Assembly: GCF_010646885.2 (NCBI RefSeq)
Contig: NZ_CP050700.1
Span: 1,762,501-1,826,500 of the forward strand
Reading direction: 5' to 3'
DNA: 64,000 nucleotides
DNA from: Desulfopila sp. IMCC35008
GTDB lineage: Bacteria > Desulfobacterota > Desulfobulbia > Desulfobulbales > Desulfocapsaceae
Shown here: positions 26,723 through 33,973 of the stretch, piece by piece
How the letters are laid out: each line of letters begins with the position of its first letter
Numbering within the stretch: position 1 is the stretch's first letter
Notes under the pieces: generated by a model
What the model was told of the DNA's origin: nothing
Database searches by the model: none
What the model saw: the letters and a program-made list of their open reading frames with translations, nothing else
Position numbers and translations under genes: made by a program

Positions 26723-27286
26723 AAAGGAAAGAACCAACCGTCGCCGGTGGTCGACTTACGGCGGCGGTTAAGTCGTGTTTAACGGCTGCACTTTCAAACC
26801 GCCGTTTCTTGGTACTTCGACGCCGCCGCTAACAGAAGGAAAAATTGTTAAGGAATTTTCATGTTCCACTGTGAATATTATAGATTCATTTTTATAACCC
26901 ATAGCACCTTCTATAACATTCGCTGCCTCTTCGTTAATCAAGTATAAAGATATTCTTGCATAATCACTATAAACAACATCTACCGTTCCAACCTCCAATT
27001 CTATCTCCTCACATTTTACTTTTAATTTTTTTGTTTCATGCACCTCCCAATCACTTTCGTCTAACCTTTCTATCATTTCTTCTCTTGATGCAAATTTAAA
27101 ATCAATTGCTCCCTTGCCACACTCCACATCATTAAAATACTTTCCTACTCTTACACATACATCCGCAGTTACCTTTTCCATTTTTTCCTCTCCGTTTTTT
27201 TTGATTTCCTTAATTTTCATGCTTCATCTCCTTGTTTGTTTTTTGAGTTATCGTTAACCTCATTTATAAGAACATTATAACCTGTA

Positions 27287-27332
27287 TTGACATGACATAC
27301 CTTGCCTGTATAATGACAGCTTTACTACTGTC
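27287..27332 (+). promoter_or_regulatory. Near-consensus promoter and operator-like repeat
   Basis: TTGACA (27287-27292), 16-nt spacer, TATAAT (27309-27314): a consensus sigma-70 promoter reading to the gene at 27341. Directly after the -10 lies the inverted repeat GACAG-N8-CTGTC (27315-27332), a likely repressor site. The divergent IS-interrupted gene starts at 27220, so this is a bidirectional control region. Confidence 0.75.
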
Positions 27333-27340
27333 AGGGATAA

Positions 27341-27964
27341 ATGGAGAATTCTATGGTCTGGATAAGAAGATCAATATTTACATATAGATTTAAAGGACGT
27401 GCTAGACGAGGACTGTTCTGGAGAAAGAGAGTCTACGAGCTTTGGTTTGAGTATGCGAGACAATCAACGAGATCAGTTCCAGAGGAGTTTGGCGATCTGT
27501 CTACTTTTAAATCATTTGAAGAGTGGTGGAGGCATCCAGAGTACGGATTTGAGCTTTTTTGCGAGCCAGTAGAGGAACCGTCAGTTCAAATTGTCAACTC
27601 AATAGAAGACAATGATCCTGGTCACATCTATTTAAAAGTGAACTTAAATGAAGAGCCTCAGAAATTGAAATTCCAATTCGCTGCAATACTGAAGAAACAA
27701 CAAAGTAACAAGAGAGTTGAGAAGAAGAGTAACGCTCGCTTCAAGCCTTCAGTTAGACCCAAAGCGTTTAAGATTGATGCATTGCGTAGCTATCTTGAAA
27801 TTTGGAAGTTAAGACAGTCAGACTATTCTCGTAAAGAGGCATACGAGAAATATTACAATCGTATCTGCAAAGAAGGAGACGAAGATGCTCTACGAAATAT
27901 TAGCCGTGCTTGTCAGAGGGTAAACGAGATATTCATAAATATTGAACGAGGGACGTTTCCATAG
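27341..27964 (+). CDS. Hypothetical protein, divergently expressed, about 203-207 aa
   Basis: A strongly basic, Arg-rich protein and the only non-IS plus-strand gene of the element with good support. N-terminal: WIRRSIFTYRFKGRARRG; C-terminal: ALRSYLEIWKLRQSDYSRKE and ALRNISRACQRVNEIFINIE, a helical region that could be a DNA-binding domain. Start may be 27341 or the in-frame ATG at 27353, which has GGAG 8 nt before it. It is driven by a near-consensus promoter with an operator-like repeat. Its position beside the integrase would suit a regulator or recombination directionality factor, but no known family is recognised. Confidence 0.65.
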   Translation: MENSMVWIRRSIFTYRFKGRARRGLFWRKRVYELWFEYARQSTRSVPEEFGDLSTFKSFEEWWRHPEYGFELFCEPVEEPSVQIVNSIEDNDPGHIYLKVNLNEEPQKLKFQFAAILKKQQSNKRVEKKSNARFKPSVRPKAFKIDALRSYLEIWKLRQSDYSRKEAYEKYYNRICKEGDEDALRNISRACQRVNEIFINIERGTFP

Positions 27965-28077
27965 TTTGAATTTTATTTATATAAAAACAATTACATGACA
28001 ATATCTGGAGAAAAAATGCCTAAAATACTTTTCAAAACATTCCCACCATAAATTATCCATGTAAAGACATAGAATTA

Positions 28078-29922
28078 TTATTCTTCGTCCTTGAATTTGA
28101 TTCCTTCGACATTCTTCTTGAAAAGAATTTCCTGCGTAGCGATTTCTTCTAAAATTTCTGCCGAAATGTTATCGTTCTTAGCTAAACCATCCAACGTCTT
28201 TTTAGTAATTCTGTTGTCTTCTTCTGTTTCCCAAGCTAATCGCAAACCTTCTTTTTCATAATCATGAGCAAGAACCATCACACCACCTGCCCTGAAATGA
28301 ATCTCAGCTTCTCTGTATTGAGCCATTCTTCTACTGTGTATTGCCTTGTTCTCATGAACTAGATGCTTGAAACTGTCGTCCTCGATAAACATTTCTACAT
28401 AATATTTCCCAGCTTGATATAACTTTATTTCTGTTACTAGTTCTTTGATGTTCTTTTGAAGCTTTCTCCGTACGCTTAATCTGACCGTGTCATCTTCTGA
28501 TTTCAATTGTTCAATCAACGTTTGTAAAGATTTCAAAGATTCAGAAGATTTCTTTTCTACACTTTCAAGCTCTACTATCTCAGCAGACAATTCCTGTAAA
28601 TGATCTTTAGAATCTTTTTGAAACGCAAGCTCTACCTCTATTTTATCCCTGAAAAGAGCAATAAAATCTATTGAGCCAGAACCAATAGCCTCTGAGAAAT
28701 TGTCCACCTTTATTTTTGACTCTTCAATTTTACTTGTAAGAGTGACTACCTGTTTACGTAAGTTCTCTATCTGTTTTTTGTTATCTGACATTTCGTCAGA
28801 AATGATATCATTTACTTTCAACCTGCTACAGTAGCTAAGAAATGCATCTTCAAGGTCCTTATACTTGAACGAGAAAATCATTCCAGCGCTACAAAGACCT
28901 GTTTTCGCATTCCTGCACATCAGATACTTTATTTTATTTCTTCCTCTTACTCCGAATTGTTTAGTAGCACCACAATACCCACACCTTACAATGCCAGAGA
29001 ACAAATTGTTCATTTTTCCTACTTTGCCAAATGAACCTTTTTTTATCTTTTGAAGCTGTTGTGCCTGATAAAATGTGTCTTCATCAATGATAGCAGGGTA
29101 GTAATCTTTTACAGCATCTCCATCTTCAATGTATGTCTTTTTACCGCTTTCTGTTGAAGCTGTTTTCATAAACTGAATTTCACCAATGACAGCTCTCGTC
29201 TCTAATAATCTCTTTACTTGAGTATGCCCCCAACCTTTTGTTGATTTATGAAATGTTGTTCGTTTTTCTTTGTTTAGAATCTTACAGATTGTATGAACAC
29301 CATGTCCATCAAGATACAATTCATATATTCTTCTGACTGACTCAACATGCTTTTCAATATACTCAAACTCACCTGTTTTCTTATTTAGTTTGAGCCAACC
29401 AGCACATCTTGCCTTGATCTTTTTACCCTTCCTCGCATTCTTCCTTGCTTTTTCCCAAGCATAACCTCGCCTATCTTGTTTTGACTTTGATTCCTCATGA
29501 GCACGAGCCATTATGCTGATTGATATGAACAATTGACTTGTATCTTCTCCTAGACTTTTCTTGTCATAAATTCGTTCATCCATGAGCGTAACAATTGTTA
29601 TGCCCGCTTCAATTATTCCTAAGAAAAGTGTTAGCTGACTTGTGACTTGTTCCCTTGATAGACGATCAAGATTCTCAACAAGCAAAGCTGAAGGTGTTTC
29701 AATCTTACCTGCTTCAACTAATTTCAAGAAGACACCAAGTTCACCTCTTGATCTATGAACTGCATGAAATGCAGACAATCCTTCATCGTACATACAAAGA
29801 GACTCATCCATATCCCAGTTCATTTTATCAGCAAACTTCTTCGCTTTATCATGCTGTCTTTCTCTTGATCCTCCTAACCTTTGTTCTTTAGAACTGAACC
29901 TTATGTAACTGTAACATTTCAT
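28078..29922 (-). CDS. int: Large serine recombinase (element integrase)
   Basis: About 614 aa from the ATG at 29922 (MKCYSYIRFSSKEQRLGGSR); an upstream in-frame ATG at 29958 would add 12 residues. It has an N-terminal resolvase domain with the catalytic Ser in YIRFSSKEQ and active-site Arg residues (NLDRLSRE), a recombinase domain (about residues 165-290), and a zinc-ribbon (CGYCGATKQ ... CRNAKTGLC), then a long coiled coil and C-terminal region. This is the architecture of phiC31/Bxb1-type integrases, which join attP and attB and need a directionality factor for excision. The reconstructed attP lies 50 bp upstream. It is codirectional with the truncated comEC and may be read from the host operon promoter. 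Confidence 0.95.
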   Translation of the reverse strand: MKCYSYIRFSSKEQRLGGSRERQHDKAKKFADKMNWDMDESLCMYDEGLSAFHAVHRSRGELGVFLKLVEAGKIETPSALLVENLDRLSREQVTSQLTLFLGIIEAGITIVTLMDERIYDKKSLGEDTSQLFISISIMARAHEESKSKQDRRGYAWEKARKNARKGKKIKARCAGWLKLNKKTGEFEYIEKHVESVRRIYELYLDGHGVHTICKILNKEKRTTFHKSTKGWGHTQVKRLLETRAVIGEIQFMKTASTESGKKTYIEDGDAVKDYYPAIIDEDTFYQAQQLQKIKKGSFGKVGKMNNLFSGIVRCGYCGATKQFGVRGRNKIKYLMCRNAKTGLCSAGMIFSFKYKDLEDAFLSYCSRLKVNDIISDEMSDNKKQIENLRKQVVTLTSKIEESKIKVDNFSEAIGSGSIDFIALFRDKIEVELAFQKDSKDHLQELSAEIVELESVEKKSSESLKSLQTLIEQLKSEDDTVRLSVRRKLQKNIKELVTEIKLYQAGKYYVEMFIEDDSFKHLVHENKAIHSRRMAQYREAEIHFRAGGVMVLAHDYEKEGLRLAWETEEDNRITKKTLDGLAKNDNISAEILEEIATQEILFKKNVEGIKFKDEE

Positions 29923-29971
29923 TGAATTTACCTGTGAATGATATGAATCTTGAATCACATCATATCACACT

Positions 29972-30010
29972 TGTGTGTCAAATACACATTATATTGCCAG
30001 GATATGGGCT
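29972..30010. other. attR-type junction (element / comEC 5' half)
   Basis: The element arm 29972-29995 begins TGTGTGTCA and is followed by the shared GC (29996-29997), then comEC sequence. Together with 8369-8392 it forms a 50-bp attP with GC at the dyad centre. The comEC frame runs into this arm and stops at TAA (complement of 29989-29991). Confidence 0.85.
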
Positions 30011-30798
30011 ACTCCACTCGCCTTATACTGTTCATATAACGGCTCGGGAATTTGGGATCTATCCCCCAGGAGAAGGGCGCGATAGAGGGCCTTGTGGTTT
30101 GGGTTGGAGAGATTCTGGTCGAGAAAATACCCTGTTTGCATCCGGATTCGCTCAGGCAGATAGCGGATTTTATGCAGGATTGAGGTGGCCTGTGTCACGG
30201 CTGATATCTGTGCCGGTGAGCGCACATATCCTGTGATTCGGATATCTTTTCGTGCCAGGTAGGCTGGATAGTTGAAGCTCCCGTTGTTTCTGAACATGTC
30301 GGGTTTCTTTACTTTAGCTCGGATTGCAAGAAGTGTCCCCGGTTGGTATTCTACCGGCCAGGGAAAACGCATTCGCAACTGCACCTGACCATTGCAGGGT
30401 ATAAGATGTTTGTGGTGTTGCTGCTGTAAATAACGGCTTGTTATTATTATAGTGGTACTGTCGGGACCCGTTGACGGCATAGCCCGCAGATAACCGACGA
30501 GAACAATATCGGCAGGCAATTCAATTCTATTGTAGATATCTGTTGCGGATTGAGGAAGTCTGGTTGAAAGTGAGCCATGGTAATTTCCCAGGACGAGAAG
30601 GATAAACAGTATGCTGTAAGGGAATAGAACACTGTTTATCCGGCGGATCGTAAACGCCGCAAACAGAAGAGTTGATAAAGCAATAACAACAAATGAATTA
30701 TGGAGTGGCTGCCATGCTGAAAATGCAATTCCGCTAATATACGCTATGGAAAAATAGGTAAACAGGTATGGGGTTGCTGTAAGCGAGAGCCGTTTCAC
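29989..30798 (-). pseudogene. comEC: comEC 5' half, split by the integrative element
   Basis: The N-terminal 269 residues of ComEC/Rec2: first membrane segments, the DUF4131-type extracytoplasmic domain (MRFPWPVEYQPGTLLAIRAK, NGSFNYPAYLARKDI), and the start of the competence domain, ending at SGVAHILAI before a stop in element DNA. The start is a GTG at 30798 whose GTGA overlaps the waaA stop, so waaA and comEC form a coupled operon. Joining to 6635-8368 gives SGVAHILA-ISGMHL, the conserved motif of the family, with no residue lost. Confidence 0.95.
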
Positions 30799-32069
30799 AA
30801 AAGAGAACGGATAAGGTTAAGGTGTTTGTCTATGACACCTTGCTGCTTTTCTACGTATTCACGGGCAGATTTGCCTTGCTGTAGCCGAACGGGTTCTTCA
30901 TCCAGGAATTTCTGAATACAGGATTGCAGGCTTTCGATATCATGTACTGAGGTTCCGCCACCACTCTTGATGAGGGCTGAGGCAATTTCGGAAAAATCTT
31001 CCATATGCGGACCAAATAAAACGGGAATACCGAACAGGGCAGGTTCTATGGGATTGTGACCTCCGGTGGGAACCAGGCTGCCACCTACGAATGCGGCCCA
31101 GCTTGCACGGTAAACATCGATCAGTTCACCAATAGTATCGACTATCAAAAGATCTGAAATTGAATCTTGTGTATTTTCCGATCTGAATCGTGCTTTTATA
31201 CCGGCATCTGAGGCTAGGGTGGCAATTTCCGCTGCCCTGTCAGGATTTCGCGGCACAATTACCAGAAATAGATCGTTATGGCTGTGTTTTAATCTTGAAT
31301 AAACGGTAATAATAAGTTTTTCCTCACCTGGGTGCGTTGATCCGGCTGTGAGAATTTTCTTTTCTTTTGGCAGGAGTGATTGTATTTCACTGTTCCCCTG
31401 GTTTTTGACGGCAGGCGTGTCGAATTTAAGGTTTCCGAGTGTTAGGATTTTCGTTCTTGCTATACCGAATGCAAGCATATTCGTTCTATCCTGTTCTGTC
31501 TGCATGCATAAGTGGTCAAAACTGTTGAAAATTGGGGAGAAGAAAAAACGATATTTGTTATACGATTTGAGAGACTGGCTGGATATTCGGCCATTGACCA
31601 GGATGGTCGGGATCGATTTTGCCCGCATCATGGTCAGCAGGTTTGGCCAAAAATCAGTCTCGACGTGGATATACATATCCGGCTGGATTATTTTCATATA
31701 GTGATACACTGTCGGCCTGAAATCCAGGGGGGCGGGTAGGATGTGATCCACTGAATGTACCAGTAGTGTACGGGCCAGTTTTTCACCTGAAGTTGTTGTT
31801 ACAGTAACAACTATTCTGCACTCAGGCCAATGTTGGCGGAGAGCGGCCAGGAGAGGGGCTGCCGAGGTTATTTCACCAACGGAGAGAGCATGCAGCCAGT
31901 ATGTTTTAACCTTTGCCTTGTTTACCGGTGCAAGCGAGGGGAGTCCCAGGCCGAATCGTGACAGCATACGAGAGCCGTACTTTTTTTTTCTGAAAATCAC
32001 CACCAGCAGGAGTGGCCATAAAATTATAATTGCAAGTGACTGCAGGATGTTATAGAGAAGTATCAGCAA
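30795..32069 (-). CDS. waaA: 3-deoxy-D-manno-octulosonic acid (Kdo) transferase
   Basis: A 424-aa GT30 glycosyltransferase that adds Kdo to lipid A precursor at the inner membrane. It has one N-terminal membrane anchor (SLAIIILWPLLLVVIF), the acceptor-side motif HALSVGEI, HVETDFWPNL, AGSTHPGEE and FVGGSLVPTGGHNPIEP. The start is the TTG at 32069, with TGGAGG 7 nt before it. It shows that the host has a lipopolysaccharide outer membrane. comEC is translationally coupled downstream. Confidence 0.95.
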   Translation of the reverse strand: MLILLYNILQSLAIIILWPLLLVVIFRKKKYGSRMLSRFGLGLPSLAPVNKAKVKTYWLHALSVGEITSAAPLLAALRQHWPECRIVVTVTTTSGEKLARTLLVHSVDHILPAPLDFRPTVYHYMKIIQPDMYIHVETDFWPNLLTMMRAKSIPTILVNGRISSQSLKSYNKYRFFFSPIFNSFDHLCMQTEQDRTNMLAFGIARTKILTLGNLKFDTPAVKNQGNSEIQSLLPKEKKILTAGSTHPGEEKLIITVYSRLKHSHNDLFLVIVPRNPDRAAEIATLASDAGIKARFRSENTQDSISDLLIVDTIGELIDVYRASWAAFVGGSLVPTGGHNPIEPALFGIPVLFGPHMEDFSEIASALIKSGGGTSVHDIESLQSCIQKFLDEEPVRLQQGKSAREYVEKQQGVIDKHLNLIRSLL

Positions 32070-32247
32070 AAAGTACCTCCAGGTGAACTAGTGCCGTCCA
32101 GTTTTTTTCTTTTGCCACCCGAAAGATGAACGACACATCTTACGGGAAGTTGTAACCACCAGATACTATACAGGATTTTAAAATGAAAAGCATGAATCGT
32201 TTTCAACATTGCTTGTCGCTACATGCAGCTCAGGGAGTATTACTATA

Positions 32248-32988
32248 ATGAATATCATCCTTGCCGATCAGGACGAGATTGAAAATGGTCGTGTGGTTTT
32301 AGAGGGAGAACGGGCGGATCATATCGTGAAGGTCCTGCGGGCTAAGGAAAACGATACGGTACGATTTGGTGTGCTTGATGGAGAAAAGGGACGTGGGACG
32401 ATAGTTTCGATTAAAAATAAACATCCGCGAATGGTCGAGCTGAAAGTTGAGTTGACTGAACCATTAGGGCCACTGCCCAGAATCGATCTTGTTGTTGCCA
32501 TGGCCCGTCCGATTATGATACGCAGAATCCTCAGCCAGGCAACTGCGCTGGGGGTCGGTACTTTTCATATTATTCATGCAAACCGGGTTGAGAAAAGCTT
32601 TTGGGAGGCATCCATGCTGGAACAGGAGAGCTTTTACGACTACCTCATCCAGGGACTGGAACAATCGGTAGATACCCGCATGCCAGAGGTCATTTTTCAC
32701 CGTCGATTCAAGCCTTTTGTGGAGGATGTCATTCCGACAATTGCAGATCAGTACAGCCATATGTTGCTGGGACATCCCGGTGGTGAATACAGTCTTGCCG
32801 AAAGTATTGAGGGGCAGGCGGAACGCATTCTGTTAGCAGTAGGGCCTGAAGGCGGCTGGGTAGATTATGAAGTAGAAAAATTCAGGGATGCTCGTTTTAT
32901 GCCATTTACAATAGGTAGCCGTATCCTGAAGGTAGATACGGCAGTGGTTGCCTTACATGCCCGTATATCACAGATTTGTGGGGAATAG
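32248..32988 (+). CDS. rsmE: 16S rRNA (uracil(1498)-N3)-methyltransferase RsmE
   Basis: A 246-aa SPOUT methyltransferase. The start at 32248 (MNIILADQDEIENG) fits the family; the frame from 32209 adds an unlikely extension. It has the N-terminal PUA-like domain (ADHIVKVLRAKENDTVRFG) and the knotted C-terminal SAM site LLAVGPEGGWVDYEVEKF and IGSRILKVDTAVVA. It methylates U1498 in the 30S decoding region. It is transcribed divergently from waaA. Confidence 0.93.
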   Translation: MNIILADQDEIENGRVVLEGERADHIVKVLRAKENDTVRFGVLDGEKGRGTIVSIKNKHPRMVELKVELTEPLGPLPRIDLVVAMARPIMIRRILSQATALGVGTFHIIHANRVEKSFWEASMLEQESFYDYLIQGLEQSVDTRMPEVIFHRRFKPFVEDVIPTIADQYSHMLLGHPGGEYSLAESIEGQAERILLAVGPEGGWVDYEVEKFRDARFMPFTIGSRILKVDTAVVALHARISQICGE

Positions 32989-33237
32989 TTCAGGTTTTAA
33001 CTATTAGTCTTGGTGAAAATTCGAACAATATGTTGTTGAGATTAATTCTTGACAAGAGAGCAGAGAACGAGTTTTTTTTTGATGTGGTTTTTGAGATTTG
33101 ATGTATAACAATGCAAACTCGAAACTACAGGGCTTTAGCGTCCTGAGTATCATCTTAGGAGGGAGACAGGTTGGTTTATTAGTTTTGTTAGAGTTTCATT
33201 ATCTTATTATTTTTTACCAAATGAAGGAGAGGAAGAA
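32989..33237. other. intergenic region before the exported protein
   Basis: About 250 bp with a TTGACA at 33049-33054 but no matching -10 at the correct distance. No gene or structured RNA was recognised. Confidence 0.3.
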
Positions 33238-33876
33238 GTGGGAGGATTGAAAAGATCAAGGGGAGCAGCTATGAGTGTTGTCCTGGTCGTTTTCTTTTTG
33301 TTAACAGTATGCATGCAGCCTGTAATGGCACAGCAGGTATTAAGTGATAATAAAAAGAAGGCGGTTGACAATACTACTGTAACTGCAGAGCAGGAAAAAA
33401 GATTCAAAGCCGAGTCTGCACAAGAGACGACGTCTGATAGCGATAGTAAAAAATGGTTGATATACGGTGGCGGTATAGCACTTGGTGTTGGTGTCGCAGC
33501 GGCTGTTGCCGGTGGCGGTGGAGGTGGGAGTTCCACACCTGCATGTGAAGAGCCAATTGTAGGCCCTGACTTGTCCGGTAGTGACTGGGCTGGAAAACTT
33601 GACCTGTATAATCGAGCAACTCAGGCGGTGACAGCTATTGTAACCCATTGTGGCAATCGGGTGTTGATCCAGACAACTTCGACCCTTGAGTATGGCCAGG
33701 CCTTTGAGGGGACCATCAAGTCCTCGGGGCACATGATCGTTCATGACCAGGCTACTCTTCAGGACTGGACTACCACCAGAGGCCCTGCGACAAGCACGAG
33801 CATTAGAATATATGATCTCGTCAATAACTTTCACAATTTGGATGAGCTGGAGCTATACAGGACTTTGGCTCCGTAA
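33238..33876 (+). CDS. Exported glycine-rich protein, function unknown
   Basis: A 212-aa protein from the GTG at 33238 (AAGGAGAGG 6-8 nt before); this start gives a proper signal peptide with basic n-region (GGLKRSRGAAM) and cleavage near VMAQQ. A second candidate is the ATG at 33271, which would lack the basic residues. After a charged linker comes a hydrophobic, Gly/Ala-rich segment (WLIYGGGIALGVGVAAAVAG) followed by a Gly run, then a 110-aa globular domain with two Cys (ACEEP, THCGN). The second hydrophobic segment may anchor it in a membrane. I do not recognise the family. Confidence 0.75.
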   Translation: MGGLKRSRGAAMSVVLVVFFLLTVCMQPVMAQQVLSDNKKKAVDNTTVTAEQEKRFKAESAQETTSDSDSKKWLIYGGGIALGVGVAAAVAGGGGGGSSTPACEEPIVGPDLSGSDWAGKLDLYNRATQAVTAIVTHCGNRVLIQTTSTLEYGQAFEGTIKSSGHMIVHDQATLQDWTTTRGPATSTSIRIYDLVNNFHNLDELELYRTLAP

Positions 33877-33926
33877 TCCATATTGAAAAATTGACAGAAT
33901 CAGAGAATTTCCGGTTCCTTACAGAT

Positions 33927-33973
33927 AGGCTGGTTACTCCTGTGCATTTGCAGGAGTGACCAGCCTTACTTTT
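33927..33973 (+). terminator. Rho-independent terminator
   Basis: A strong hairpin AGGCTGGT-t-ACTCCTG / CAGGAGT-g-ACCAGCCT with an 8-nt loop, followed by TACTTTTTC. It ends the transcript of the exported protein and overlaps the stop of the convergent uvrC. Confidence 0.85.

Larger units (their letters stand above)
23473..26834 (+). mobile_element. IS21-family insertion sequence with two passenger genes
   Basis: A 3362-bp element. The left end TGTCAGCGGCG (23473) and right end CGCCGCTAACA (ending 26834) are imperfect inverted repeats, with further matches inward (GGGCGGCTTGAAAATAC and, inverted, CGGCGGTTTGAAAGTGC). A 5-bp direct repeat GAAGG flanks it (23468-23472 and 26835-26839). It carries istA and istB, overlapping by 8 bp, and two additional genes before istA. 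It is richer in GC than the surrounding element and has intact ORFs, so the insertion looks recent. Confidence 0.95.
23413..27220 (-). pseudogene. Element gene interrupted near its 3' end by the IS21-family insertion
   Basis: The gene starts at the ATG at 27220 (AGGAG 8 nt before; MKIKEIKKNGEEKMEKVTAD) and runs into the IS at 26834. Removing the IS and one copy of the 5-bp GAAGG duplication joins 27220-26835 to 23472-23413 without a frame change. The restored protein is 146 aa and ends FPSVEPKIVYSNLFNYLASN. With the IS present, translation continues into its terminal repeat and stops at 26768, giving a 150-aa product with about 18 foreign residues at the C-terminus. The body is an alpha/beta protein of unknown function. 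The product may still be partly functional because only about 17 native residues are lost. Confidence 0.85.
8367..29996. mobile_element. Integrative element of about 21.6 kb with large serine integrase, inserted in comEC
   Basis: Both comEC halves are intact and collinear on either side, and the DNA between is clearly more AT-rich than the host. The junctions share the block ATATnGC (8362-8368 and 29991-29997). Joining the inner ends yields a near-palindromic attP beside the serine integrase gene; joining the outer ends restores comEC in frame. Contents: integrase, unknown divergent gene, IS21 insertion, clamp-loader-like ATPase, T5orf172 protein, exported proteins, resolvase, ApeA-like HEPN protein, RHH protein, primase-helicase and unknowns. 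No virion or conjugation genes are visible. Most genes run on the minus strand, away from the integrase, each often followed by a hairpin. Class (satellite, defence island, integrative plasmid) is inferred. Confidence 0.93.

Noticed and set aside
8367-29996. Reading the element as a complete prophage or ICE
   Set aside because: No capsid, tail, terminase, relaxase or T4SS gene could be recognised; some unknown ORFs leave a small uncertainty.
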